64,000 bases of DNA from Perca fluviatilis (lineage: Eukaryota; Chordata; Actinopteri; Perciformes; Percidae). Location: positions 14,598,937-14,662,936 of the forward strand of contig NC_053118.1 in NCBI RefSeq assembly GCF_010015445.1, given 5' to 3'. The notes under the pieces are model-generated. The model saw nothing but the letters and a program-made list of their open reading frames with translations, did no database searches and had not been told where the DNA came from. Position 1 is the stretch's first letter, and the number at the start of each line of letters is the position of its first letter. Both the position numbers and the translations under genes were made by a program. Shown here one piece after another: positions 35,486-48,065 of the stretch.

Positions 35486-36305
35486 AGCCTGGCTCACATT
35501 ACAGGAGTTTTAAAATCCTAACTGATTTTGAAATCTGGTTGCAGCACACACTTGAGGAGAATCTTTGCAGATTTTCTTCCCTCAAATCTTAAACATGCTC
35601 ACACTACAAGATTTGAAAACACTACAAAATGTTCTTAAGATTATCTTGCCAGATTTAGCACCTCACGTGACGCGATCTCACGGGGAAGCGCATGTAAACA
35701 AAATGGATACTGTGTCACGGCATCTTTTGTTAGACCTGAATGTAGCAGATGATCATTGACCTAGATCTAATGTTTACATTTGCTAGCTAGTGCGCTAGCA
35801 ACTTTGTACACTCACCCGGTAGGTCCAAATCTGAAGCAATCTCTCCCCAGCTCTTCTCTTTATCATTCCGATTATGATACTCTTTTGATGATACAGGCAC
35901 TCGTGCTGTTGCCACATCTCCACCATCCTTTCTTCCAACTCAGTTGTCCACCGGACCCGTACTACAGCTGCTTTCGCGGACATTTTCAAAAGTTTCCGTC
36001 ACTTTCGTCTCCTTGCAGACCTGTCTCTCATTGGCTATTGTGGAAGTACTGACGTAATCATAGTCGTTTCACGCCCGATTATAATCCCAGATATCAAACA
36101 TGTTTGATATTATCGGGGCGGCCCCGATGTGTCTGCGAGCAGATCGGGAGGTGCAAGATTCGATCTGTGAACGCCTCACATTACCAGATAATCTGCGCCG
36201 AACATCGGAACCGATCGAGGTCCTCGACAAGAGTTTTTCTCAGATTCTCGGGAGGGGTAAATCGGGCATAAATCGGCCTAAAACTCCTGTAGTGTGAGCC
36301 AGGCT
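35486..36305 (-). mobile_element. PIF/Harbinger-type element nested in the LTR
   Basis: Inverted ends AGCCTGGCTCACATTACAGG and CCTGTAGTGTGAGCCAGGCT flanked by TAA, the 3-bp target of Harbinger elements. Minus-strand 35795-35989 encodes 'VRWTTELEERMVEMWQQH' followed by 'ECLYHQ', resembling the MADF/Myb-like DNA-binding protein these elements carry; the frame then degrades. No DDE transposase seen. Confidence 0.75.
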
Positions 36306-36775
36306 TAAGAGTACACCGAGGAAAACGCAAACACCGATCGCTAGCGGCAACAGTGGGAGAAGGTGAAACTTCTCCCTTCCGCGCTATGCCCGAGGAGAGG
36401 AGCACAGCGAGAAGAAGCTGGTCGCCAGCGGAGACCCGTGGACTGTCTTTTTAACCTCCCACTCCTGTTCTGCTGTACTATTTTAGCTTGATTTTAGTTG
36501 GTTGTACTTTTTGTTTTTAAATTCTTTTAAGGAGGAACTTTAATTGTTTTATTCTTTTTTAAATAAATCTGTTATCCCTCAAACTGGTTTTTACTCGCTG
36601 TTTTACACCACTGGTTTTACAGCTCTCCCCCGATATAAAGGACCTGTTTTAATCTTTTATCTTTAAATTGGAATCTTGTTAGTTTTAAGAGGTCCTAGGC
36701 CTCAGCCAAAACCTAGGCGGCGTTGTCGGCCCCCGTTCCAAGTTATCCACGCCTTGCGCACACGCGCCCTTTACA

Positions 36776-38900
36776 CGTACTTTAACGTTATATGATAACG
36801 TGAGTGCACCACGTGAATGCCGAACAAAAATCTGAAACTGAATTATTATTTTTGGTATGATGAAAATTAGAAGTTGTGCTAAATGTGTGGCTAGTTTTTT
36901 TTCCTTCTCTGCTTCGATCGCCCCGAGCCTCATAACTTTTAGATGGTTATATTTAAAAATGATTTAGTACAAAGTAGTTTATCAAAAGTTCCTCTATAGG
37001 CTATGTTCTAAACCGTCTCTACTTTATGCACACTCGCGATTTGGGAGTACAGTCAAGCATGAATGATTTGGTTAAGTCACCAAAAACAGAAAGTAAGATA
37101 CCTAACTTACTTTGATTCATTCCAATCTAAGACTTTTCAACCATAGACTGTATGAAACTATCAACACTGAAAACTCTCCACTAAGGAGTGGGATGAAATC
37201 ATCCTGAACTGTTTAGGGGCAAAGATATTTTTCTGTTTATATGCAAGCTTTTAAATAGACACTCTAAGAGATTTGATGCAAGCCAAGGTGAGGTGCCAAA
37301 TGAAGTAGCCTACTTCACTTCTAATGGAGGGTGCTTTCAGAAGGTGTATTATTCCTGTTTTACTTCTTGTTAATCTAACAATGGAAACTTGTTGGTTTCT
37401 GTTGTTTTCCACAATGTGAGAGACTGTCCTCACATGGTACAATATCCTCGCTGGTGATTATTAAACCATTCAATCAGTTCTCTAGTGCCACCAAGTGGTG
37501 TTGCAGAACCTGGTTGAAAAGACGTACTGTACATTTGATAATCATTTTACAGTCCATACTGTTTGTGTGTAGGTGACAATCATGTCATTTTGATTGACTT
37601 TCTAAGTATTTTTCAGAAAGTGCAGAGAGAAACTAATGGGCATAGGCCTAGATGACTTGATATCTCTGTCATCCAGCGTTTCTCAGGGTTTCACTTGTTT
37701 AAACCATGAAAACAGTGTGTCAGACAGGGATTTCGGTGTATGACTGAAAGCTGAATTCAGTGGGTGACAGAGACAGAAGATTACCCAGAAGCCACCATAG
37801 ATGAGCTGTTAAAGAAGGGGAAATATTGTCTGGATACTGGAAGAAATGGTCAAAGAAATCATATAATCAATAATGGAAATATGCAGCATTTGTTAGTAGA
37901 CCAATCAGATGTGTAAACCATAACAAAAGAGACACCATGCCAGGATGTTCCACCTTTACATGTAACAGCTCTTGCATGAGATTACAAGCACGAGATTGTG
38001 ACAAACATGACCTCTGTGGTTTCATGCAAAATATTTGCCGCTGCTGTTGCGGAGAAAAACAACACATATTTCACACCTGATAAGAAGGTGTCAGTCACGT
38101 GTACATATTTTGTTCCGTATAGTCGCTTGCAGCAACACAGGTACTGCAGGTGAACTGGCAAAACAAACATTTAAATACATATTTAAATGTGTTCAATTTA
38201 CAAGGCTACAATAAATGACATCCTAATAATACATTGTCTGTGGTGTCTTTAAAGAAAACATACATGTGCATCAAAGCATTAACTAATGTCTTTCTGGTAA
38301 CTTCTCTCTTTTGATGTAGTGAAACACAGTGGAAGTGGGTTAAGGAGGTGGGGAAATTGTACGGTCTACTGATTCATGCACAGCAGCAGCATCTGCAGAG
38401 GACAGATAAGATCATAACACCTCTTCTCTGGTTCTTTTTTCATGGGTTATCACAGACACAGATCTTCATCAGAGTAAATGCATTCGCTTAGTATTATGTG
38501 CACGTTCTTCTTGTTTTTGTCTTATAATGGAAACAAAGGACTTCCACTCATTGGCCTACATAACACAATCATGGTCATCTGTATGCAAGAATATGAAAAG
38601 AACCTCAAACCACACGTTGAAGCCGAGGTGTTGCTTTTCTGACGGCTCCTAGTTTAAAGTGAAAACAAATTTTCAGTGTAAAATAAGCCTGTATGTCACC
38701 GTAAAGAAGATTTTTATGATTGCTGTTTTGATTCATTTTGATTCATGTTGTTGTTCAGGGGTTTTCCCTGCCATTTAATCATTCCAGGAAAACAGCATTG
38801 TCTCGCTTTCCATCCCTCAAAGGTTATGGGAAATAATGAATGAATAATACCAGTTTCAAGGCAAACGTTTTCATGTGTGGGTGTGTGTGAGTGTGAGTGT
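36776..38900. other. Intergenic DNA; no gene seen
   Basis: 36776-36870 matches the repeated segment at 6667-6725 and 7350-7410, the last recognisable piece of the receptor units. The remainder is unique-looking AT-rich DNA without convincing exons, RNA genes or repeats. Confidence 0.5.
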
Positions 38901-41408
38901 ACTGTACGTGCACACAAAGTTTCGGCGACACCAGTTGTTCCTTGTACGTTTAATGGCAAAATAACAGGACAAAATAAGATATTTACAACACTTAGTAACA
39001 TGTAAACACAATCTTCTGTACAAAGAAATATACATGCAAAAGTAAAAATAAGTCATAATAAGACATTCAAAATGACATTGCTGCAGTCTTGTTCTATGTG
39101 TATTTAAAATATGACATAGTTAAGAGGTTTACATCCTGGGTGTGGGCAAACTGCCCAGCCCTCTCTGTACATCTTTACATCATGTATAGGCTGGGTTTCC
39201 CAAAGGCATTTTATTACTTAGATCATATTCTTCCATGAATAGGCTTTAAGAGAATTTGATTTTGATAAACCGATTAACAGCATGATTTTGGGAAACCTAG
39301 ATCCACACCAATAAATAAAAATGACACAAAATGAAAGACTGTACAGACCGACAAAAGTCATTTAACTCAACATGTTATTGACTTGTTTAACATTAAATCA
39401 GATATTAACTCTTACAGCCTTCAGATAAAATAAGAAAGTTTGCACGTTTTAAGTTCCACCCACCTCTCTAGGTTGGCTCCCTCAACTGGCACTTAAAAAA
39501 AAAGTTTTCAACAACTTTGTAACCGAAATACATCAACTTATTCAAATGAAAATAACTGGAAGAGACCTCTTTCACGGCAGATACCTGTTAATGCTGAATG
39601 AAATTTATCAAAGGGATACATTTGAACTGTTGGTGGTACAATATTTGGGTGTCTCCTAAAAGGTTTAATGCATTCTTCAATAAATTAAAGTCTGTGGTAA
39701 ATGGTCCACGATGAGACATTTTTCCAGACCTTTTGCTTGGTAAAAATGTCAACCAAGTCTGTCTTATGACGTACAACTGAGATGCTAAAAAAATCGAGCG
39801 ACATACACCAGTATCTACCTACAAAAGCCAAACAAACTTACACAGCAAACCACTTTGTGCACAGCTTGAAAAAAGACAAGTGAAATATTGTTGTTTTTTT
39901 TCAGCAAAAATCCACCAAACAATTTCTTATAACAATAAGAATAAATAAATCCAGACTGGACCCGTGTAACACTCACATGTCCTGGTTCAGTGTGGTCTGT
40001 TATAACTTAACATGAGAAACAAAAATCTAAACATTTGAGCAGGAAAAAAAAAGCATAGTCAACTTTGGTATTGTTACAGAAAATAAAAACAGAACAATGA
40101 CAAAATGAAAGCATAAGTGCCTATATTTTATAGATACACATTTTTTTATACATTATTTCTGAAAACCCACCTCTTGTCTGGGGGGGGTTTCGCAGATATT
40201 AATACTGAACTTAATACGTAAGAGTTAACACAATACAGACATCTATCGCAGTACCAGGTACGTACATGCCTTTTTAAGAATACGGCTACAACACAAAGTC
40301 TTCATAAATAGTTGCATAAATGTTAAAGCTGCAACATTGCACATGGGAATTAATGCAAAATACGAGTGCATTTCTAGTAGCGGTTTGTTCATGGTGAAAA
40401 TCCAGCTGCTGAGGTTCCGCAGGAAGCGACTTACCTAACAAACTGCATGGAGTCACTAATACTCGGCAAATGAAATAGCTTTTGTTCATTTGAGACAAAT
40501 TCTTCAAAATGATAATGAAAGGCAGGAATTCGTTATTTACAAATAAGGCGAATGCAGGTAAAAACCGGAGAAGCTTTGCCGAATAGCTTGTTGAAGTTAA
40601 TTTAGTTTCCCTTAGTGTCACAAACTGAAAAGATTATACCTTTTAAATTGAACAGGGACATAAAGATAAGCAAACTATTGCACTGAATGTAACTATAATG
40701 TGTTTGTGGAAAACATGGTTTTGGTCTTTATCTTATTCTAGAATAAGTGGACCCTGCTGATGGGTGCCACTTTGTTCACACATCTCACTCCTCCTTTGTT
40801 TTTATTTTACGTACTAACTCACCTTTGTTTTCCAAAAGGTACGAATAAAGACAGTTCTCTGTTTCCTCACTGTACATGGTTTCATTTACAAAAAAGTAAT
40901 CTCTCATTACAAAAAAACATTTTCTCGTGTTCAACCGAAAGCAGCCTGAATTTCTCTTATTATACAGTATCATATTTTCTCTGTTCAGCACTGTTCGACT
41001 TGCTCAAGCTTGCTGAGAAAAGCTTGTTGAGAAAGCTCGGTTTTCTCTCCCTGCTAAGTCAAGGTTTGAAAGCTCAAACTGATTCCAGCAGTTCATTTGT
41101 TGTGCAGGCATAATGACAATATGCCAAGGTGTGTTCAGGAGGGGAGTTGGGGAGAGTCAAAGGGTTTATCAGCAGAGTCGCTCAGTCAGCAGCAGCAGGA
41201 CTTTTGTGGCTTAGTGAAGGAAAAGGTGATCATTGTGGAAAAGTTGCTGGTGGTCCTCTCAGTAACACAGTGCAACTGAACAAAGTTAACTTGTTACCCA
41301 TCCTCCATAGTGTGCTGGCCAGTCAGGAATTCCTTCTATACCACAACAATGCAGATAACAGGTCTCTACAGTACATGTTGCTGTCACATCTACCTAGTGA
41401 GCTGTTTG
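38901..41408 (-). other. trio: Probable trio 3' UTR and downstream DNA
   Basis: Lies directly after the trio stop, is AT-rich and has few repeats and no supported ORF, which suits a long 3' UTR. The exact 3' end cannot be fixed from sequence. A short MITE sits at 39189-39302. Confidence 0.35.
39189..39302. mobile_element. Short MITE
   Basis: Ends 'ctgggtttcccaaaggcat' and 'atgattttgggaaacctag' form an imperfect inverted pair about 110 bp apart. No coding capacity. Confidence 0.5.
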
Positions 41409-44400
41409 TTAGATGTGGTTGAGCAGGCGGCTGTGAAGGAAGGCCTTAATGGTGCCAATGGGCCGAACATCGTTCTGGTGTTTCCGTCTCTCGATGAAGG
41501 AAATGAGTCTGGAGGTATCCAGATGTGAGGTGTGATGATTCTGAGATGTTGGCAGCGGCGGTGGCTGCGTAAGATTTAAGGTGGCATGGCCAGCGTCAAA
41601 ATTGATCACACCTCGAGGCAGGAGCCAGGGCTCCTGCAGGCAGGACGCTGCAGAGGGCCGTCGCTCCGGCTCGCCCTGGAGCAGCAGGCAGACAAAGTCC
41701 CTGGCAGCTGGGCTCACACCCTGGAAGTAATCCTCGGGGAAGCTGAAGTCCAGGCGACAGATGTTCAGACACGTCTCCTCCAAACTCTCGTCCAGGAAGG
41801 GAGAGGCGCCACTAAGTACAACGTAGGTCACCACCCCTGTATAAATCATCCAGTCAATACACCAGGAGATAAATCAATAAAATAGTTTGCAACAGGAAAT
41901 TACGGGTTATGTTTATCAAGTCACCTGCACAATATATTACCAAACTATGTGTTTATAAATAAGTTTCTTATGGTGTTATATATAATTTACAAACTACTTG
42001 TGCTTAGTTACAGACCTAAGCTCCAAAGGTCAGACATCAGTGAGGCAGGCTGACCCAGGATCAGCTCAGGAGCAGAAAACTCTGGGCTCCCCAGGAGAGG
42101 ATGGATGTAGAAGGAGGAAGGGTTCAGCTGAATGGCATCGCCAAAGTCTGTCAGCTTGATCACTGGCTGGGAAGACGCATGTTCCACCACAATGTTCTCT
42201 GGCTGCGGGAGCAGGGAAAAGGAACATTACACCCAGAAAAAACATTGTTCTTAACAGCAGAACATCCACTGGGCCAAACTGAGAGTCAGCTTTTATTGTT
42301 TTAAGCTGACTCTTGTGATACTTAACAAACTACTAATAATCTACTAATTCTTTAGCTCTACACTGATCTCAGAATATGTATTTACTTTGAGATCAAGGTG
42401 TGCTATCTTCCAGCTGTGCAGGTAGTGGAGAGCTTCAAGAATATCTCTGAGGTAGAGAGCCACCTTCTCCTCTGTAAGGTTGCCCCAGCTCACTACATAG
42501 TCCAGGAAACGTCCCTGGTCTGCCCTGAAAATACAAACGCATATTGCATTTGTATGTCATTGGCGACTTGAAATTCACAATTTGTTTTAATACATCTTTA
42601 AAACAATGAGGAGTCACAACAGCCACAGGGAAACACAACTGTACTTACAGCTCTTGTACGAGTACGTAGCTGTTGGCCGTCTCATACGTGTCCAGCAGCT
42701 TGACCAGGTTGGGATGGTCTAGAGTCTGGAGGAGTCTGACCTCCTGCAGCACCTGCTCTCGACGCAGCAGCTTCTTGTTAATGTGTTTCACTGCAACTGT
42801 CCGTTTACTCCCTCTCTGGTCACACCGCTTAGTCACTGAGAACCGGCCCCTGGGGAGCACAAGCGAGGGTTAGAAGAATATATAATAATAATAATAATAA
42901 TAATAGATTTTATTTGTAATGCACTTTACATTTGGAGCAAATCTCATAGTGCTACAGTTAAGATCATAAAAACATGGTAAGAACATCAATATAAAATACA
43001 AATAGACTTGCAGGGTTAATTAACACTCATAAGTTCTGCTAAAAAGAAATGTTTTTAGTCCTTTTTTAGAAGTCTCAGTAGTTTGAGGTGCCCTCAGATG
43101 GTCGGGGAGGGCATTCCAAATCCGAGGAGCGGCAGAACAGAAAGCCTGATTACCCATGGTGCTGAGCTTAGTCTTGGGGAGAAGGAGGCGGTTTGAGATT
43201 GTTGAACGGAGGGATCGAGTTGTAGTTAGAGGGGTGAGTAGTTCTCTCAGGTGTGTGAGAGGGGGGGCATTTCCATTGATGCACTGGTGGTTAAGAAGGG
43301 AGACCTTGTATTCAATCCTGGCAGAAACGGGAAACGAGTGAAGTGAATGGAGAATGGGTGTGATGTGGTCATATTTTCCCACTCTCATCAGGATCCTGCA
43401 TGCGGGCTTTTGTTAGGGATCCCGATGAGAAGTGCGTTACAGTAATCCAGTCTGGATGAGACAAAAGCGTGGACCAGTTTTTCAGCATCTGCTAAGGTGA
43501 GTGTGGAATGGAGTTTTGCAATATTTTGGAGTTGGTAGAAAGAAATCTTGCAGAGGTTTTTGATATGGGCTTCAAAGGTGAGTTGTGAGTCAAATCTTAC
43601 ACCAAGATTGGTGACAGTTGTGGAGAGGGGAATGTCATGACCAGAGATAGTTATACCGGTTATGGAGGAAGACTGGATTTGATGTGAGGTGCCAACAAGA
43701 ATTGCCTCAGTTTTGGAGCTGTTTAACTGGAGGAAATTGTGTTTCATCCACACCTTTATCTCCTCCAGACAGGTGGTGAGTGCTGAAGACGGAGATGATA
43801 TTGGTGAAGCTGCAGAGGTGTGTTTTCGATTTCATGTACAGTTGTGTGTCATCAGCATAGCAGTGAAATGAGACTCCATAGCGGCCAATGACATGGCCGA
43901 GAGGGAGGATGTAAATGATGAAGAGGATGGGGCCAAGGACTGACCCTTAAATGACCCAAGGCATTCAAACGAAGACAGCTCAGGCAGGGTTATAGGGGAC
44001 AAGATCAGATCACTTCGGTGGATGACAGCCAGACCACCACCACGGCCTGTGCTGCGGGCTTTCTGTAAGTAACAGTAGCCAGGAGGACAGGTCTCATTTC
44101 AAAAAGAATAAACATCTGGTTGATGCCAAGTTTCTGTAAGGCACATCATATCCAAACACTTATCCAGAATATGGTCATGTATGAGGCAAGATTTGTTTGT
44201 GATGGATTGTGTATTGAAAAGTTCAATTTTGATATTTGATGCAGCAGTGAGTCTCTGTATTAGCTGGGGTAGATTGAGGTCCACTCCACATTTTCCACGT
44301 TTTCCCTCCCGATCAGTGCGAAGTGTTGTCATGGAAACTCCAGCGTTACTAGTTCGAGGAGTGGCAGTGCCCTGACGACGTGTTCGAGATGCGACGGTGC

Positions 44401-47400
44401 GCACGCCAGACCAGAGGAATGGGATGATGTGATCAGACCGGGAGAAAACAAACTTTCGACCGCAACTTCTGTGAATGTAACGGGGCCTGCGAAGGAGTCC
44501 AAGTTGTTTAAAACTGATAGATATGCACGATGGAGTGGTGTAGTTGTTGAATTTCTTTAGTTGGGTGATAGAACAGTTCAACATCATGCCAGCCGTGGAG
44601 AGTGGTCTGTTAGCCGTTAGCCATGCCCTTGATGCACAGTGGAGAGCCATCAGACACAGTAAGCAAACAACTGTGACTTTGGGTGAAGACCTCGCGATCA
44701 TCGGCAGAGACTTTGGGTGAAAGCCTCACGGTAGCAGGCAGTGATGAACAGATACCGGAATCTCCGAGCGATGGAAAACTGATAAATGCTATACGTTACT
44801 TTTTCTTCACTATGGATCTCAGGTACACTTTCAAATCATTTAATGAATGCTTTACTTGAAATTCACTGCATGAAAAGTGGGATTTTTGTCAGTATGCGGC
44901 ACCGTAGATTTTTATTTCCATGATTCATTCACAGTCTCCATAGAGCTCAACCACTGAGCATAGTGACATGACTACAGTGGCCTTTCTTTGGTCTTGCTCA
45001 TCCAACATTGTCTGGTGGAATGGAGACAGAGGCACCACTGTACAGTTTTTTTAAGAGAAGTCTTTCTGCTGACACCAGATTACTGTGCTTCACATAAAGC
45101 ATATCAGCTTTGTCATTGCATGACAAGGTCCCAACCATTTGTCTTCTTAAAATACTGGCAAATTCAGGACCACATTCACATGTCCATGGCATATGAAGCT
45201 GTTGGCTCTGCTGAAATGGCCTCATAATCTAGACTTCAATTGTCCTATTGTTATTAAGCTTTCCCAGTATTCCATTAAATCTCACTGTAATTCACCTCCA
45301 CACCAGTGTGTGCGCTGTTCGCGCCCTGCTGGTTAATCCGCTCCTCTTTGTATCTCTGCCCCGCCCCCTAACCCCACCCAGAGTGATAGAGAAAGACATG
45401 GCTCTGCCCCCACCCTCACTGCTTCGATTTGAAAATAGCGGCGGGACTCGGGAGATGAGTCCGAGAGTTAGAGCAAAAACTTCTGAAATGTGGGAATATT
45501 TCAGGCCAAATGGTAAAAGAGTTGTCTGTACACTCTGTCAGACTTCACTTGGAAACACACAGGAGTTGTTCAAGACGTTTGGAGAGGGTTTTTTTCTCTC
45601 CTCCATATCACCTCCGGGGCTCCAAAGATGCGCTCACAGAAAAGAAAAAGTCAACGTAAGTATATGATTATTAATGAAACGGCGAGCTAGTCTGTACTGT
45701 TTATTAACTCTTGATCGTACAATGACTGTATTTGGATGTTAAACAGGCTACTTAGACTTGGCAGTAATGTTTTAAACCCCACCAAGTTTAAACGCGAGCA
45801 GCACAGAGCTGTGTGCCTGGCTGCTTTCAGCGCCATTCATTACAGAGCTGAGCGGGTGAGTTGATTTATGAAAGTGTATTTTTTGATTTTGTAATTTCCA
45901 GAAAGCAGTCGCCGTCTTCACAACTCCGAGACAAACTGTAGCAAGCGCTACTAACCGGAGCAAGGGTAACATTTAAAGAATATGCTTTCATTGAATGAAC
46001 TTCATTAATTTTTCTGTATAAGGACATAGATACCGATCTTAACCATACTTTTTTTTTTTTTTACAGACTAACCTCGCCTCATAACGAGGCTGTGACCTAT
46101 ATTTGCTAGGAGCTATGTCTGCAAGTCCAGATTTACATGATGCTGATAATGACGCCATTGTGTGTAAGTATTTTTTACTTTTTCATCTTTCCTTGTTTAA
46201 TTTTACTGTGACTTATGTTTTTTTTTTTTATTCATACCACTCTCATATAATTGTTTTCCAGCTGCCTGTAAGACATATTACGAGACAGCACGCAGGAGCT
46301 TCAGCTAGAAACAACCAGATGTGGCATCGCGGGCAGAAGCTGTGAAGAGTTCAGCTCGGAGTCGGTCGAGAAGAAAAGAGGGTAAGATGAGATCCGTTTG
46401 GTTAATGTGAATATTTTTCAGGTGCATTCATAGATGTGTTGTGTCCGTAAGCAGTGCATTGCGCAGTACTGATTGTCTTTATTGATTGATTTTACAGCTG
46501 CTGGAAGCGAGACAGAGTGAGCTGGCTGCGGGTGAGGTGGGCATTTGGAAGTGCGCCACCATAGACCTACAGGACAAGGCACCACAGACGTCTGCTAAAT
46601 GGACCGAATTCAGACCGAATGCTGCCGGTTACCTCCAGCTCCGAGGCGGCCGAGGGTTAGGTGTGGACGGTGCTGCTTCTCGTGAGCGTGGGATATTTGT
46701 TGTGTGTGCTGTGTGTCTCCGATGCTTTGTACATAGTTTTTTTTCTGATTGCGTTTGTGTTTTGTGTCAATAAAGCTCTATCTTTGAATAAACAGCACGT
46801 TCCTGGCAAATCATTTTAACTATGATAATCATGACATGAATATACAACATAGCATATATGAAATGAATATAATAAATAAATATATATATATATATATAAT
46901 TTTATTATAATAATAATGGCCCAGGTTGACCAATAACCTAACCCGTGACAGACCTGTCAACCAATCACGAGAGATTTTTCTTGTTTAAAAGTAGTGGTTT
47001 CAGCCAATAGTGAGTGAGGAAATTCCAGCCAGGCCAGACGTTCTCTGGCCAGGCGCCTATTCATATTCTAATTAGATCCATTAACACCTCCGCGGGGGCT
47101 CTCCATATACGTCATGGTTCGTTTCCGACAATATGGCACAGACGAACGTGACGTTCGCAGCCTGTAAATTGTCGATAACTGCCGAAAATTAGGGGGATTT
47201 CCGGGCGTTTACAGGCATTTACAGGGACGGAAATCCCACTTTTCATGCAGTGATTGTGACTTCTTCTCCCTCCCATTTACTGTAACTATAGTGTATTTGC
47301 CTGGACTGGATTTAACAGGTAGAATCAGTTGGGGAGGATACGCACTAACATTTGTCGGATCAGTCATAATATATTAGGTATTGTAGTCAATTAGCAAGAA

Positions 47401-47645
47401 ATAAAAAGAAAAACCTTAGTTCTACTTTACAACTACCTAACTCCTACTATTAATGCAACTGGTAACGATGTCAGTAATATTGAGAATGTATTAGCTTTGA
47501 TGTGGTCAAGGAAGAGTCAAACAGTAAAAGTTCAAATAAAAGGGGGGTTAATCGGCACATTCTTACCTTCCTAGTTCAGTGATCTCTGTGTAGTGGGACT
47601 CAAAGCTGCTTTTCCAGATTACTTCACTGCCATCATCAGGGGTTA
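41409..47645 (-). CDS. trio: trio exons: kinase domain and C-terminus
   Basis: Five exons. The glycine loop ELGRGRFSV spans the 47567/42849 junction. VAVK lysine is at 42786-42788, the catalytic Asp of HLDLKPEN at 42392-42394 (this family has HLD for HRD), DFG Asp at 42146-42148, then '[12 protein letters not shown]' and '[20 protein letters not shown]'. The end is '[20 protein letters not shown]' followed by a short tail and stop. All catalytic residues are present. The intron after the first exon is 4.7 kb, mostly transposon. Confidence 0.93.
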
Positions 47646-48027
47646 CTGAGAACACAATTATATTGGATTAAGTACAATGCTGTGCTTGCTTTTCAAAGCA
47701 TCTATTTAAGTAGGACTTTTTCTTTTTTGTTTGCTTAACAGAAATTAAAGTTAAACTAACGTGTACAGTTTCACTGGTTCAAACCCTACCTGAGGTGGTG
47801 TAAGTACAACAATGTACCCAATCATTTTGCTTTACAGAACAAACCCAGTTAGCTCACTGGCAAATGAATAGTTAAAGGGTTTATACCATGACAGGGCTCT
47901 CACCTGAGACTCTGAGGCTGGCGGAGGAAGTGACAGAGCCTGCCACATTTGTGGCAACACAGGTGTACACACCACTGTCCTCTACAGACACTCCCAGGAT
48001 ACGGAGAGCTGCCTCTCCTGTCTCACT

Positions 48028-48065
<38 letters not shown>

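Larger units (their letters stand above)
34253..36775. mobile_element. Solo LTR with two nested DNA transposons
   Basis: Begins TGTCACAGGG, ends CCCTTTACA and is flanked by CGTA on both sides (34249-34252 and 36776-36779). Unit A has the empty site 'cacgttcgtactttaacg' near 6575. Removing the nested elements (34384-35218 and 35486-36305) leaves ~860 bp, with an AATAAA near 36562. TG...CA ends and a 4-bp duplication fit a Ty3/gypsy- or ERV-type solo LTR. No internal retroelement genes are present. Confidence 0.7.

Noticed and set aside
35096..35497. Repeat protein of SSFMLPV units
   Set aside because: Antisense reading of the 21-bp minisatellite in an LTR.
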